From Bacteroidia bacterium (lineage in GTDB: Bacteria > Bacteroidota > Bacteroidia > B-17B0 > Aurantibacillaceae), in assembly GCA_016787785.1 (NCBI GenBank), contig JAEUTO010000004.1, positions 1 through 64,000 on the forward strand: a stretch of DNA of 64,000 nt, in the 5' to 3' direction. Shown in pieces: positions 1 to 10,493 of the stretch. The translations under genes and the position numbers were made by a program. Position 1 is the stretch's first letter. Every line of letters starts with the position of its first letter. The notes under the pieces are model-generated. The model did not search any database and had not been told where the DNA came from. It saw nothing but the letters and a program-made list of their open reading frames with translations.

Positions 1-43
1 TAAGAAAAACATGATAAAACAGTATGATCAATTCACAAATACA

Positions 44-145
44 GGGGGTCAATTTGGTCCGGAAAAGGGGGTCAATTTACACCGATCTCATGGGGGTCAA
101 TTTGCTCCGAAGAAGTGGGGTCAGTTTCACCGGAATTTCCACTTT
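44..145. repeat. Tandem terminal repeats of an insertion sequence end
   Basis: Four near-identical units with the core GGGGTCAATTT (or GGGGTCAGTTT) start near 44, 67, 92 and 117, so they are spaced 23-25 bp apart. Each is followed by a CCG-containing segment. Multiple short direct repeats at one end are known transposase-binding sites in IS21-type elements. The transposase itself would lie left of the window, so the family is an inference. The repeats run straight into a broken secreted-protein gene. Confidence 0.6.
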
Positions 146-154
146 GGGCCATAT

Positions 155-484
155 AGTTTATCGAATTCTTCTGGTAACGGAAACTATTTTCTGATTAAAA
201 TAGGGTTATCTCAACTAACAAATCTGATTACTATAAGTAAAAATCCCCTTGTCGAAATCTATCCAAACCCATGCGGTGATTTCTTTTCAATCCGATTAAT
301 TGACAACTACTTTGGAATTCATAAATTGGAAATAACTAATATGTTAGGGGTAGTTGTTTTTCAAAATGTTTACTCCGAAGCAAATTAAAAAATATCACTT
401 GGTGATTATGTTAATGGCATATATTTTGTTCGGATTATTAACGAAAAGGGGGCTTTTATTGCCAAATTAGTTAAACAAAATTAA
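155..484 (+). pseudogene. Remnant of a T9SS-sorted secreted protein with in-frame stop
   Basis: The reading frame encodes the last part of a type A T9SS C-terminal sorting domain: the 'VEIYPNPCGDFF' motif near 260-290, then 'LEITNMLGVVVF'. A TAA stops it at 386-388, yet the same frame continues with 'ISLGDYVNGIYFVRI' and ends at 482-484, which is the normal closing strand of the domain. The N-terminal part is missing and replaced by the repeats at 44-145. I read this as a gene truncated by an insertion sequence that then picked up a nonsense mutation. A sequencing error at the stop is the alternative. Confidence 0.7.
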
Positions 485-569
485 TCATGCTATACGTTTA
501 TAAGAAGGTTCACAAATTAAACCTTTGTTACTTTAAACTGTCAAACTGAAAAACAATAAACTTCACGAC

Positions 570-1886
570 ATGAAAATATTTTTATCATACCTTACGACAG
601 TAATAATTTTAACGCAGTATTCTAATGCACAAACATTTGATGTAACACTGGCAACAAAACTTCAAACCACAATTGATAGCATGAAAATTGCCAATAACAT
701 CAAAGGTATTTCTGCAAGTGTAATTTATCCCGGACAAGGTATGTGGAAAGGTGTAACCGGCGATTCCTATTCAGGGCTTTCCATTACCTCCGATATGGAA
801 TTCGGCATCGCAAGCAACACCAAATTATTTACCGGTGTTATTGCTTTAAAACTTGCCCAGAGCGGTCTTATTTCTCTTGATGATTCTCTACACAATTGGC
901 TGCCGACTTTTGCAAACGTAGATTCTAACATTACGATCCGGCAATTACTTAATCATACAAGTGGACTTGCTGATGTAAATAGTGTTATTGGGTATTCAGA
1001 TTCTATACTTCTTAATCCTTATAAGATTTATACCCCTAGCCAAGTGATTACTTGGGTTGGTACACCATTGTTTCCTGCGGGTACAAGTTGGTCTTATAGT
1101 AATACGAATTATTTATTGGCAGCAATGATTGCTGAAACCTCAACAGGGCAAAGTTATGGCAAAATTTTACATGATAGTATTTTAACCCCATTGCAACTTG
1201 ATAGTACCTTTCTTGATGTGTATGATAGTATAATAGGAACTATCTCACATCCATGGCAAGTTGGAGTTGATAAAAACTCTACCCCAAGAAAAGCACTTAA
1301 TAGTGCAGCATGGTCTGCTGGAGGAATGTATTCCACATCAAGTGAAATGGCACAATGGTATTGGGCATTAATGAATGGTCAGGTCTTGAATCTAAACTCT
1401 TTTAACGAACTGACAACATTTGTCGGGTCGGGTAACTATAGCATTGGTCTATATGAAACTTCCATTTTAGGTAGAATAATTTGGCAACACGGCGGAACCA
1501 TTTGGGGAGGATATAATTCTTCGATGATGTACGACACAACAACTCATGCTGTTATCTGTGTATTAACCAATCAAAATCCTGCTCAGGCATTCTTGGTCGC
1601 TAAGCAAATGTTACAAAATATAATAAGTTTTAACCCTGTTGGAGTAAATGAAATCTCGCCTACTCAAAAAAATCTTGCAATTGTTCCAAACCCAACTTCA
1701 GGTAACGTTCATGTAAAAATTGTTGGAGAAAAACTTCAGAGCATTAAAGTTTATAATCTGACAGGTGAATTGCTTCTGGAACATTTTACAAACGACTTTT
1801 CAATTGCAAATCTGCCAAATGGAATTTACTTTATTAATACCCAAACTACCGAGTCTACTTTTATCAACAAACTCATAAAACAATAA
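570..1886 (+). CDS. Secreted serine hydrolase (class C beta-lactamase fold) with T9SS sorting domain
   Basis: A 438-residue protein with a signal peptide (about residues 1-20). The core is the beta-lactamase/DD-peptidase-like fold: the nucleophile motif SNTK (Ser82, Lys85), a YSN motif near residue 175 and a HGG motif near residue 310, in the right order. Residues after about 355 form a type A T9SS C-terminal domain ('VPNPTSGNVHVKI'). It is probably an esterase, peptidase or peptidoglycan-related hydrolase released or anchored at the cell surface. Substrate cannot be told from sequence, and a true antibiotic-hydrolysing beta-lactamase is less likely given the T9SS tail. It is followed by two more T9SS-exported proteins on the same strand. 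Confidence 0.88.
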   Translation: MKIFLSYLTTVIILTQYSNAQTFDVTLATKLQTTIDSMKIANNIKGISASVIYPGQGMWKGVTGDSYSGLSITSDMEFGIASNTKLFTGVIALKLAQSGLISLDDSLHNWLPTFANVDSNITIRQLLNHTSGLADVNSVIGYSDSILLNPYKIYTPSQVITWVGTPLFPAGTSWSYSNTNYLLAAMIAETSTGQSYGKILHDSILTPLQLDSTFLDVYDSIIGTISHPWQVGVDKNSTPRKALNSAAWSAGGMYSTSSEMAQWYWALMNGQVLNLNSFNELTTFVGSGNYSIGLYETSILGRIIWQHGGTIWGGYNSSMMYDTTTHAVICVLTNQNPAQAFLVAKQMLQNIISFNPVGVNEISPTQKNLAIVPNPTSGNVHVKIVGEKLQSIKVYNLTGELLLEHFTNDFSIANLPNGIYFINTQTTESTFINKLIKQ

Positions 1887-1936
1887 ACACATTAAAAACT
1901 GACGTTGTTTAAACTATATTCACAAAAATTATTATT

Positions 1937-4006
1937 ATGAAGGATAAAATACCAAAAAACATCACTACATATAGTACATCCGTTTCAGTTTTAATACAGT
2001 GTATTTCAATTTCATTTTTTTTGCTCGTAGGGCAACAGATTTTCTCTATTAATTACTTCGTTAGTTCATCAATGGGTAATAACTCTAATAACGGTACATC
2101 ACCTTCAACGCCATGGCAAACAATTTCAAAAGTAAGTAATTTTAATTTTCTTCCGGGTGATTCCATTTTATTTAAAAAGGGTGATGTGTGGAAGGGCACT
2201 AACGCACTTTTTTTTACCGAAAGTGGAAGCGCTGGCAGTCCAATTGTTATTTCATCATATGGTACGGGTGCCAAGCCAATACTATCAGATATTTTACCTC
2301 TAACTGGATCAACTCTTACCGCCAATTGGACAAGCTACTCAACTAATATTTGGAAAATGAAATATTTACCGGGAACATCACCAAATCGCTTATGGTTAAA
2401 TGGTACAGAGGTTCTTGTCTCCGTAATTTTGGCTGATGTTGGTACAACAAACAGTCAGGGCACTTTCGAAAAATGGTTTTATAATGCTGTTGACTCAATG
2501 CTATATTTACATTCTATCGGCAATCCGGCCACAACTTATACCGCAATTGAAGGAAATAACCCTGCAGGTGTTTTTGCTTTATATGGTAGTGCATATTTCA
2601 TTGTTGATGGCCTTGATTTTCGCGGAGGCAGGTGGGCTACCATTTATCTTGGCGCAGCTTCATATAGCACAATAAAAAATTGTAATATTGGTTTCGGGCT
2701 AACTGGTATTACCGTAACATCTTCAAATTCTTTAACAGCTACCCATCATTTTACCATTGAGAATAACACTTTCGATTCAGGATTTAATTTTCTGTACGGA
2801 ATGAGCTCTGCTTTAACAGATGGAGCTCTTAATAGAGGTAATGAAGATGGAATTACTATGTCATTCGCCGTTAATAATTGTATTATTAGAAATAACACAT
2901 TCAAAGGTTGGGGGCATGCAGAAATTAACGGTTATTGTAAGGATAATGCTTTTAGTGGCATCCATGATAATAAAATATACAGCAACACATTTACAGGAAA
3001 CAATAATTCGTACAACCGAGCAATTGGTCTTGATGGTTTTGAGGGTAAGAATTTCAATAACGAGTTTTATTATAATTTAATAAAAGACCATAAAGTAAGA
3101 AGTCAGGTTAACGGTAATAACAATTGGGTACATCATAATATTTTTGATGGACAAACCACTTCACCGGCGAGAAATTTTGCAACTGATGGATGCGGACAGG
3201 CTATTGAAATGTCCGTTTATGGATTAGGTTTAGTTAGCCATGATAATAAAATCGATAACAATCTTTTTATTAATACTACCGAAGCAGCTCTTGTATTTAG
3301 ATCTTATGGCGGCTACCCTGATAAATCCACCAATCATCTAATTCGTAATAATATTTTTTACAATACCGGATACAAAACAGCTTTAGCGGCCGATTCTGGT
3401 TTAGCAATTAAATTAACTACCACCGTTGAAGCGTTTAATAATACATTTCAAAATAACTGCATATACAATCCCGGTAAACCATTAACCAGCGCCATTAAAT
3501 ATTACGGTACTTTGCAAAGTGTAGCTCAGTTTAATTCTCAGAACGGAAATGTTGGTAATACCATTACAAATAATATTCAAATGGATCCACTGTTTATTAA
3601 TTACATAAACGATTTTCATTTGCAGGTAACTTCGCCTTGTATTGATTCGGGTATCGTAATTTCAGGTCTAACAAATGATTTAGATGGCAATCCCATTTTT
3701 AGCGGCATAACTTCCGATATCGGCCCTTACGAATTTACTTCCGGTGTTGGCATCACAAATTATTTTCTTAGCAAGCAACAGCTTTTAGTTTATCCTAACC
3801 CTTCTAACGGTCAATTTACAATCGAAGTTCAAAAAACAGAAAATACGCTAGTTGAAATTTACAATATGCTTGGTGAAAAAATATTTGAAAACCAAAGTTA
3901 TGGTTCAAAAATAAAAATCAATCTTACTATGGGCTCTGGAATTTACTTTTACAAAGTAATAACACAGCAAAAAATAATCGGTAATGGGAAAATAGTAATT
4001 CAATAA
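1937..4006 (+). CDS. Secreted right-handed beta-helix protein with T9SS sorting domain
   Basis: A 689-residue protein. The N-terminus has a hydrophobic export signal around residues 15-35. Residues about 40-70 read 'NGTSPSTPWQTISKV', the usual opening of Bacteroidota pectate-lyase-like proteins. The middle has repeated 'IRNNTF', 'IHDNKIYSN' and 'IDNNLF' strands typical of parallel beta-helix (PbH1) repeats. The end is a type A sorting domain ('VYPNPSNGQFTIEV'). Family knowledge suggests polysaccharide binding or lyase activity. No catalytic residues can be assigned with confidence. Gaps to its neighbours are about 50 and 80 bp, so the genes may be separately expressed. Confidence 0.85.
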   Translation: MKDKIPKNITTYSTSVSVLIQCISISFFLLVGQQIFSINYFVSSSMGNNSNNGTSPSTPWQTISKVSNFNFLPGDSILFKKGDVWKGTNALFFTESGSAGSPIVISSYGTGAKPILSDILPLTGSTLTANWTSYSTNIWKMKYLPGTSPNRLWLNGTEVLVSVILADVGTTNSQGTFEKWFYNAVDSMLYLHSIGNPATTYTAIEGNNPAGVFALYGSAYFIVDGLDFRGGRWATIYLGAASYSTIKNCNIGFGLTGITVTSSNSLTATHHFTIENNTFDSGFNFLYGMSSALTDGALNRGNEDGITMSFAVNNCIIRNNTFKGWGHAEINGYCKDNAFSGIHDNKIYSNTFTGNNNSYNRAIGLDGFEGKNFNNEFYYNLIKDHKVRSQVNGNNNWVHHNIFDGQTTSPARNFATDGCGQAIEMSVYGLGLVSHDNKIDNNLFINTTEAALVFRSYGGYPDKSTNHLIRNNIFYNTGYKTALAADSGLAIKLTTTVEAFNNTFQNNCIYNPGKPLTSAIKYYGTLQSVAQFNSQNGNVGNTITNNIQMDPLFINYINDFHLQVTSPCIDSGIVISGLTNDLDGNPIFSGITSDIGPYEFTSGVGITNYFLSKQQLLVYPNPSNGQFTIEVQKTENTLVEIYNMLGEKIFENQSYGSKIKINLTMGSGIYFYKVITQQKIIGNGKIVIQ

Positions 4007-4089
4007 ATAATTTACACTTAGCAATTAAACCATTGCGTTGAAAATTGATCTAATATTTACTAAATGTAGATGAGTTAAATAGTAACAAA

Positions 4090-5676
4090 ATGAAAATAAA
4101 AAAATATATAAATATTTTACTTTGGTTATTCATAACCAAAACTGCGTTTGCTCAACCAACCAATATTAACTTATCTACAACAACCCTAGTTGCAAGTGAA
4201 CCCTTTATGGCAATAAATCCCACAAATACACAAAATATTGTTGTAGGTTGGATGGCATTAGATGCTTCTACAGGTTATAAAATGGCCATTAAAACTAAAG
4301 CCAGTTTTGATGGTGGAACTTCGTGGGCTAATCAAAATATTCAACCTCATTTTTCATCAACGTGGAATTCGGCTGATGTGTCTATGCATTTCACAAACGA
4401 TGGAATGTTACACCTTACTTATGTCGACTTTCGACAAAGCCCGGATTCGGGAGGAGTTTTTTATACGCATTCAATTGATGGTGGAGTTACTTGGATTGCG
4501 CCAATTCAAGTTTGGAATGGAAATACTGAAGACGCAGCGAAAAGACCCTTCGATAGGCCTTGGATTGTTGCAGATAACTCGGGTTCAATAAATAACAAAG
4601 TGTTATACCTTACAACAAAGCCGGCACCTTGGATAACAAGTCCTTCAAATCGTCCATATTTGAAATTTTCAGCGGATAGTGGTCAAACATGGAGTACGTA
4701 TAGATACATCGACACAACAAATTACCTTGTTGGCAGCTACACAAGTCCTATGGCTTCACCTGCTGTAGGCCCCACAGGTGCTTTTTTCGCAGCATATCCA
4801 AGTTATAATATATCGCAATCACCTTTTCTAAAATTTTTCTTAGCTAAATCAAATAATCGTGGTGGCACCTTTACTTATAGCGATATAATTGTTAGCCCAA
4901 CTATTGCCGCACAACCTAACTATAAAAAAGCATGGCATCTTGCTGCCAATCCTGCAAACAGTAATCAATTAGCTTTTGCCTACATAGGTTCTGCGTATGG
5001 TGATCCTGATGTGTTTATAACTACAACAAACAATGGCGGATCAACATGGTCTTCTCCTGTTCGAGCAAATGATGATGCTATCTCAAATGGAAAAGGTCAG
5101 GATTTGGTTTGGATATCATATTCAAATATTGGAACACTTTTAGCTACATGGCGAGATAGAAGAAATGCAGCTGGTACGGGCTTTTCACAACCAACAGATA
5201 TTTATTATACAACGTCTTCTAATAATGGAGCAAGTTTCAAAACTAATAAACCACTAACAAGCTATACCTTACCTCATGATACTGCACTTTTACTGTCAGA
5301 TAATGCATTTATGTGCTCGCAAATGTTAAACGGTAATGTATACGCAACTTGGGGCGATGTGAGAACCGGAAACTTAAATATTTTTTTTACAAAAGTGGTT
5401 AATGATACATTAACTTTTATCTCTGAATTAAATCATACTGATAATTTAAGTTTTTCATTCTATCCTAATCCGGCTAGTGCTAAAGTAACAGTTAAGTCCA
5501 CTAATTCGATTTTCACCGTTTCTGTTTGTGATATATTTGGTAGTGAGATTGCAAAACTGGAACAGAAAGGTGATCTTTCAGAGATAGATGTAAGTAAATT
5601 TCCCAACGGCACTTATATTTTGAAAATATATAATGGTAAGTACTGTAGTTCGCAGAAAATTATTGTACAGCACTGA
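4090..5676 (+). CDS. Secreted BNR/sialidase-like beta-propeller protein with T9SS sorting domain
   Basis: A 528-residue protein with a signal peptide (about 1-22). It contains several Asp-box motifs (S-x-D-x-G-x-x-W): 'SFDGGTSW', 'SIDGGVTW', 'SADSGQTW', 'TNNGGSTW' and a degenerate 'SNNGASF', which place it in the sialidase/BNR-repeat propeller fold. Residues after about 450 are a type A T9SS sorting domain ('FYPNPASAKVTVKS'). I did not see the arginine triad of true sialidases clearly, so glycosidase activity is not certain. It may be a binding propeller. Confidence 0.85.
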   Translation: MKIKKYINILLWLFITKTAFAQPTNINLSTTTLVASEPFMAINPTNTQNIVVGWMALDASTGYKMAIKTKASFDGGTSWANQNIQPHFSSTWNSADVSMHFTNDGMLHLTYVDFRQSPDSGGVFYTHSIDGGVTWIAPIQVWNGNTEDAAKRPFDRPWIVADNSGSINNKVLYLTTKPAPWITSPSNRPYLKFSADSGQTWSTYRYIDTTNYLVGSYTSPMASPAVGPTGAFFAAYPSYNISQSPFLKFFLAKSNNRGGTFTYSDIIVSPTIAAQPNYKKAWHLAANPANSNQLAFAYIGSAYGDPDVFITTTNNGGSTWSSPVRANDDAISNGKGQDLVWISYSNIGTLLATWRDRRNAAGTGFSQPTDIYYTTSSNNGASFKTNKPLTSYTLPHDTALLLSDNAFMCSQMLNGNVYATWGDVRTGNLNIFFTKVVNDTLTFISELNHTDNLSFSFYPNPASAKVTVKSTNSIFTVSVCDIFGSEIAKLEQKGDLSEIDVSKFPNGTYILKIYNGKYCSSQKIIVQH

Positions 5677-5740
5677 GTAAATGATTTTTTAAAAAATAAA
5701 GGATGATAAAAAAATAGCTATAAATTAAAACCTAAAAATC

Positions 5741-5893
5741 ATGAAAAAAGTATTACAGCATAAAATAGCCCTATTAATGTATAGCATTTTTTTTTCTTAT
5801 ATAGTAAGTGCACAAAACACACCTCCGGTTGTTAATGCGGGAGTTGATCAAATGATTTTATTACCTAGCAGTGCATCCCTCTCAGGTATGTAA
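5741..5893 (+). pseudogene. Truncated start of an exported PKD-domain protein
   Basis: An ATG opens a 50-codon frame with a signal peptide ending in 'SAQ', followed by 'PPVVNAGVDQMILLPSSA', the first strands of a PKD/kelch-type domain common in Bacteroidota surface proteins. It stops at TAA (5891-5893), just where the domain should continue, and no continuation is visible in the next 270 bp. I infer that the rest of the gene was deleted. Confidence 0.6.
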
Positions 5894-6083
5894 AAACAAT
5901 CTAAAAACTTACAGTTGCGCGACAGTTGTGGATTTTCACCACGTTCGCTATTAATTATTTACGCAAGTAAATAAACCAATGCGAGGCAAAGTTAATCTTT
6001 ATAAATTACTATACAAGCTTCAATTGGGCTCATTTCGGAGGTTTTTGAATAGGGTTACCGTCATCTAATTCCGTAATATTCCA

Positions 6084-6155
6084 TGTTAATTCCCTAAAAC
6101 TTCAGTCAGGTTAATCTACTGTTACCTCACCTATTTTACTTCTTAACTTTAGTTG
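6084..6155 (+). promoter_or_regulatory. Conserved upstream element shared by the two giant adhesin genes
   Basis: About 85 bp before the start codon lies TGTTAATTCCCTAAAAC, then TCAGTCAGGTTAAT and CTGTT, ending in TTAACTTTAGTT. The same blocks in the same order and spacing precede the paralogous gene at 13981. The surrounding intergenic DNA is not conserved, so this is likely a shared promoter and regulator-binding region. TTAACTTTAG may be the degenerate -7 element. Confidence 0.65.
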
Positions 6156-6168
6156 AAAACTATTAACC

Positions 6169-9100
6169 ATGAAATTTAATTCGCCTTTTTGTAAGTGTAT
6201 TGCTCTGTTATTATTTATATGTACCTCAACTTTAATCAGTAATAATAACAATCCTTTTGCAAATAGTAGTAAGTCTGCTTTAAGTAAACCACTTCAGTCA
6301 AATGATGATTCCAATCTAAAGGAAAAAGCACAGCAATGGATGCAAAGCCAACCTGTTCAGTTTCTTGAAAATAAAGGTCAAATAGCTGATGTAAATGGTC
6401 AGCCGATCCCTTACGTTTTATTTGAAGCTACCACTCCCGGCATGAATTTGTACGTTACCGAAAAAGGGTTAAGCTATTTTTTTGTTACGCCCGATGAAGA
6501 TAAGGAAGAGTATGAAAGAGAGAAAAAGCATTCCAATAAAAACAATCTAGGGATGAGCGAGGAGAACTTTAAAATAAAATACGCTCGAATTGATATGCTT
6601 TTAAAGGGCGCATCTATTAAAAGAGAAAATATTAGTAAGGAAGGTGAAAGCTCTGATTTCATGCAGTTTTTTTTAGGCCATTGCCCAAAGGGAATTACAG
6701 GAGTGCGTAAGTATAAAAAAATTACTATTAAAGAAATATATTCTGGTATTGATTGGGTACTTTATAACTCAGATAAAAATGGTTTTAAATATGATTTTAT
6801 TGTACATCCGGGGGCTAATCCTAAGCAAATAGAAATGGTTTACTCCTCATTGAAGCCATTAAAACTAAACGAGAAGGGTGATATTGAAATTAGAACTAAA
6901 CTGGGTACATTAACTGAAAATGCTCCTGTCAGTTATCAGGACCACAAAGAGATTCAAAGTAGTTTTGTAAAAACTGTAAATCAAAAAAACGATAATGATG
7001 GATATGATACGCATATTCAATTTGCCATAGAAAATTACAATCGAAAAGAAATACTTACCATCGATCCGCAATTAGCTTGGGGTACTTTTATTGGTAATGT
7101 ATCTCCTTCTATTTTAACGGGACCTAAAAGCATTACAACTGACCTTTCAGGAAATGTTTTTGTAACCGGTTATGGCTCGGCGAATGCACTATTTAATCCC
7201 GGTGGTTCTACTTATTATCAAGGTGTATCAGGTGGTGGAGGTGGCGAATTTTGGATTTTAAAATTTAGTAATTCTGGTGTGTTGCAATGGGGTACTTTTT
7301 ATGGGGGTAGTGGTACCGATGAATCTACATTTATATGTACTGATAATTCTGGAAATGTTTTTTTGACAGGATATACTTCTTCTACAAATTTTCCTGTAAT
7401 GAATTCTGGGGGCTATTTTCAGGCAACACCGGCCGCCGCAAGTAATACGGATGCTTTTATACTAAAATTTACTAACGCGGGTGTTCTACAATGGGCTACT
7501 CTATATGGCGGTACTGGGTCTGGAGGTCCTTTTACCATTGGTATGTCAATCTGTATTGATCCTTCAAATAATGTTTACGTTACTGGTCAAACAATGGCAA
7601 CTACTTTTCCTGTCCTTAATCCAGGCGGTGGCGCTTATTATCAACCTACAAAATCAAACCCGTTTACAAATAGCGCGTATTTGTTAAAATTTAATAATAC
7701 AGGTGCGCTTATTTGGTCAACTCTTTTTGGTACGGGTACTGGCACTAATACTTCTGCTGGCAGCGCTGTATCTACAGATGCTCTTGGTAATGTGTTTATT
7801 GCAGGTGTCGGAACTGTTCCTCTTTTAAATCCTGGTGGAGGCGCATATTTTCAAGCGGTAAACGCAGGCGCGAGCGATATTTTTGTTACAAAGTTCCTGA
7901 GTACGGGTGCACTTTTTTGGTCAACCTATTATGGTGGCTCCGGTAATGATAAGGTAATTTCTATTTGTACAGATAATTCTGGAAATTTGTTTGCAACCGG
8001 CTGGACTACCTCATTGAATTTACCTGTACTTGATCCGGGATGTAATGCCTACTTTCAAAATGTCTATGGCGGAGGTACGCAAGATGCTTATATTCTTAAA
8101 TTTAGTAACAGTGGTGTAAATTTATGGTCTACATATTATGGAGGTGTTAGTAATGAGGATTTTTTATCAAATGATGTGATTACCACCGACCCTTGTGGAA
8201 ATTTATACATTGGATTGAATGGTCAAGGAAATGGTACGCCCTTACAATTATCTTCTTGTTCTGTAGGGTTTAATGATTTAACTTATGGTGGAGGAGCAAG
8301 AGATAACGTCATATTAAAATTTAGCAACATCGGTGTTCGTTTATGGGCAAGTTACGCCGGAGGAGCGTTTGCCGCTCGTGTTTCAGTTGCTTGTGATGCA
8401 ATTGGAAATCTATTTATGACTGGTGAGTGGGGAACAGGTGCTGGATATCCTATATTAAATCCTGGTGGAGGCGCATATTATGTTTCGAGTGGAACAAATA
8501 GTGATAATGGTTATGTAGTGAAGTTTGCTCCTGATCCCCCACCAACTTACTCGCAGTCTCAAATTAATAATTCAGGTACATGCAGTGGTTGTAATGGTAG
8601 CGCTTCCTTTACTGTGAATTGTGGCTCGCCCCCGTTTAATTATATTTGGAGCAATAGTTCGCAAACACTCTGTAGCACCAATTCAGTCAATACTATTTCA
8701 AGTATTTGCCCTGGTAATTACTCGGTACAAATTACAGATCAAGATTGCCATACAAACACTCTGTCTTATACAATAACAGGAAGTGTAGGTTCGCCACCAA
8801 GCTTAACCGTTGTACCTTCAGCTACCTTGGCATGTAATCCAAATACTACTACATTAATTGCATCGAGTACTGCAACAGGTGTTCTTACTTACACTTGGTC
8901 AGGGCCTAGTATTATTAGTGGTTCAGCAACTTCAACACCAATAGTTAATTTACCTGGTAATTATACCGTAACACTAACTCAAGGAGTTTGTAGCAATACA
9001 GCCATCGTTTCTGTGACGAACAATACAAACATTCCTAATATTTCTGTTACAGCTTCTAACACTTTATTAACCTGCTTAAATAGTTCTATACAAGTTACCG

Positions 9101-10476
9101 GTACATCAACAACAAGTGGTGTAACTTACTCCTGGTCACCTCAAAATGTAACTACAAACACTGCTGTTGCAAATACTCCAGGAAATTATACCCTAACTAT
9201 CACCAATACAGTAAGTGGTTGCATTTCTTCATCTGTACTAACAATAACACAAAACACAACGGCTCCTAATATTTCTATTACTCTACCTTCAACCTTAACA
9301 TGTATTACCCCAAGTGCCATCTTAACGGGTACGTCAACAACGTCTGGTGTTACGTATTCTTGGCAACCACAGGGTGTTACTACCAATACTGCTAATGCAA
9401 ATGCCGCTGGTAATTATACTTTGGTTATTACCAATACACTTAGTGGTTGTAAATCTACTTCTGTAATGGCAGTAGCGCAAAATACTACATCTCCTGATGT
9501 TTCATCAAATGTTAGCGGTGTTTTAACATGCCTAAATACTTCTGTTGTTTTATTGGGAATATCTACAACATCCGGCGTTACTTTTACATGGCAACCGCAA
9601 AATGTAAATACAAATACCGCAACCGCATTAAATTCCGGTAATTATACTTTAACAGTTGCCAATCCAACAACTGGCTGCTTAAATAGTACAGTTGTAGTAG
9701 TTTCTCAAAACACAATTTCTCCGAATGCTTCAGCAAGCGGTGGAGGCACTTTAACTTGTTTAAATACAACGGTTAGTTTATTAGGTAATTCAACCACAAG
9801 TGGCGTATCATATTTCTGGAATGGCCCAGGTATTATTTCTGGTACAAATATTGCCATGGCAATAGCAGATCAACCCGGCATCTATACTCTAACTGTTATT
9901 GAGCCTGCTACAGGCTGTGCAACAACAACAACCGTGAGTGTTTCAAGTAGTAGTGTACCAATTGCTTCATTTACACAAAATGTTACAAGTGGTTCAGCCC
10001 CTTTAAATGTTAGTTTTACAAATTTAAGCTCGGGTGCAACATCCTATAGTTGGAATTTCGGTAACGGCGTCTCCTCTCTGACAAATCCAACAAATGTATT
10101 CAGTACCCCTGGAACATATACGGTGGTTTTAACGGCAATAAACGCTCCATGTACATCAACAACCGATATCGTGATAAAAGTAAATACTAGTTTGGGCATT
10201 ATACCTCAAGTGTTTACTCCAAATGGAGATGGAATAAATGAAGTGTTCGAAATCAATGGATTAGATTCTTATCCGAGCAATAGCCTGCAAATATTTAATC
10301 GCTGGGGTAATGAGGTTTATTTCGCTAAGCCATACAAAAATGATTGGAATGGTACCCCCAATACGATTGGCAAAACGGGTACAAATAAATTACCAACAGC
10401 AACCTATTTTTATATTTTGGAATTAGGCGACGAACTACAAACAGTTTTTAGAGGGTTTATTCAATTACAATATTAA
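6169..10476 (+). CDS. Giant secreted adhesin-like protein: DUF7948, SBBP propeller, Ig-like repeats, T9SS type B domain
   Basis: A 1435-residue protein. It has a signal peptide, then a DUF7948-type region opening with 'FLENKGQI' (about 65-310), then SBBP-type propeller repeats marked by '[14 protein letters not shown]' and '[11 protein letters not shown]' (about 310-780). A Cys-rich Ig-like block (about 800-965) follows, then four tandem 76-residue Ig-like repeats, one PKD domain ('[11 protein letters not shown]') and a C-terminal CHU_C domain ('[13 protein letters not shown] ... [11 protein letters not shown]'). The last is the type B signal for T9SS export. It is probably a cell-surface or released adhesin. 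It lies 17 bp before the PorP/SprF gene, the partner expected for type B cargo. Confidence 0.9.
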   Translation: MKFNSPFCKCIALLLFICTSTLISNNNNPFANSSKSALSKPLQSNDDSNLKEKAQQWMQSQPVQFLENKGQIADVNGQPIPYVLFEATTPGMNLYVTEKGLSYFFVTPDEDKEEYEREKKHSNKNNLGMSEENFKIKYARIDMLLKGASIKRENISKEGESSDFMQFFLGHCPKGITGVRKYKKITIKEIYSGIDWVLYNSDKNGFKYDFIVHPGANPKQIEMVYSSLKPLKLNEKGDIEIRTKLGTLTENAPVSYQDHKEIQSSFVKTVNQKNDNDGYDTHIQFAIENYNRKEILTIDPQLAWGTFIGNVSPSILTGPKSITTDLSGNVFVTGYGSANALFNPGGSTYYQGVSGGGGGEFWILKFSNSGVLQWGTFYGGSGTDESTFICTDNSGNVFLTGYTSSTNFPVMNSGGYFQATPAAASNTDAFILKFTNAGVLQWATLYGGTGSGGPFTIGMSICIDPSNNVYVTGQTMATTFPVLNPGGGAYYQPTKSNPFTNSAYLLKFNNTGALIWSTLFGTGTGTNTSAGSAVSTDALGNVFIAGVGTVPLLNPGGGAYFQAVNAGASDIFVTKFLSTGALFWSTYYGGSGNDKVISICTDNSGNLFATGWTTSLNLPVLDPGCNAYFQNVYGGGTQDAYILKFSNSGVNLWSTYYGGVSNEDFLSNDVITTDPCGNLYIGLNGQGNGTPLQLSSCSVGFNDLTYGGGARDNVILKFSNIGVRLWASYAGGAFAARVSVACDAIGNLFMTGEWGTGAGYPILNPGGGAYYVSSGTNSDNGYVVKFAPDPPPTYSQSQINNSGTCSGCNGSASFTVNCGSPPFNYIWSNSSQTLCSTNSVNTISSICPGNYSVQITDQDCHTNTLSYTITGSVGSPPSLTVVPSATLACNPNTTTLIASSTATGVLTYTWSGPSIISGSATSTPIVNLPGNYTVTLTQGVCSNTAIVSVTNNTNIPNISVTASNTLLTCLNSSIQVTGTSTTSGVTYSWSPQNVTTNTAVANTPGNYTLTITNTVSGCISSSVLTITQNTTAPNISITLPSTLTCITPSAILTGTSTTSGVTYSWQPQGVTTNTANANAAGNYTLVITNTLSGCKSTSVMAVAQNTTSPDVSSNVSGVLTCLNTSVVLLGISTTSGVTFTWQPQNVNTNTATALNSGNYTLTVANPTTGCLNSTVVVVSQNTISPNASASGGGTLTCLNTTVSLLGNSTTSGVSYFWNGPGIISGTNIAMAIADQPGIYTLTVIEPATGCATTTTVSVSSSSVPIASFTQNVTSGSAPLNVSFTNLSSGATSYSWNFGNGVSSLTNPTNVFSTPGTYTVVLTAINAPCTSTTDIVIKVNTSLGIIPQVFTPNGDGINEVFEINGLDSYPSNSLQIFNRWGNEVYFAKPYKNDWNGTPNTIGKTGTNKLPTATYFYILELGDELQTVFRGFIQLQY
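9070..9981 (+). repeat. Four tandem 228-bp repeats inside the adhesin gene
   Basis: Units start at 9070, 9298, 9526 and 9754 with exactly 228 bp (76 codons) between them. Each begins T-C-L/I and carries 'STTSGV', a W, a 'GNYTL'-like strand, a 'GC' pair and a 'QNT' linker. The last unit is the most divergent. The same 228-bp unit length occurs in the paralogue at 13981. Confidence 0.9.
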
Positions 10477-10493
10477 TTGATAGAAAAGAAATA

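Noticed and set aside
44-145. CRISPR array
   Set aside because: Only four short repeats at 23-25 bp spacing with no spacers of normal length; they fit an insertion-sequence end.
570-1886. Antibiotic-resistance beta-lactamase
   Set aside because: The SxxK fold is shared by many esterases and peptidases, and the T9SS sorting tail points to a surface hydrolase.
9070-9981. CRISPR or satellite DNA
   Set aside because: The 228-bp period is codon-exact and encodes Ig-like domains.
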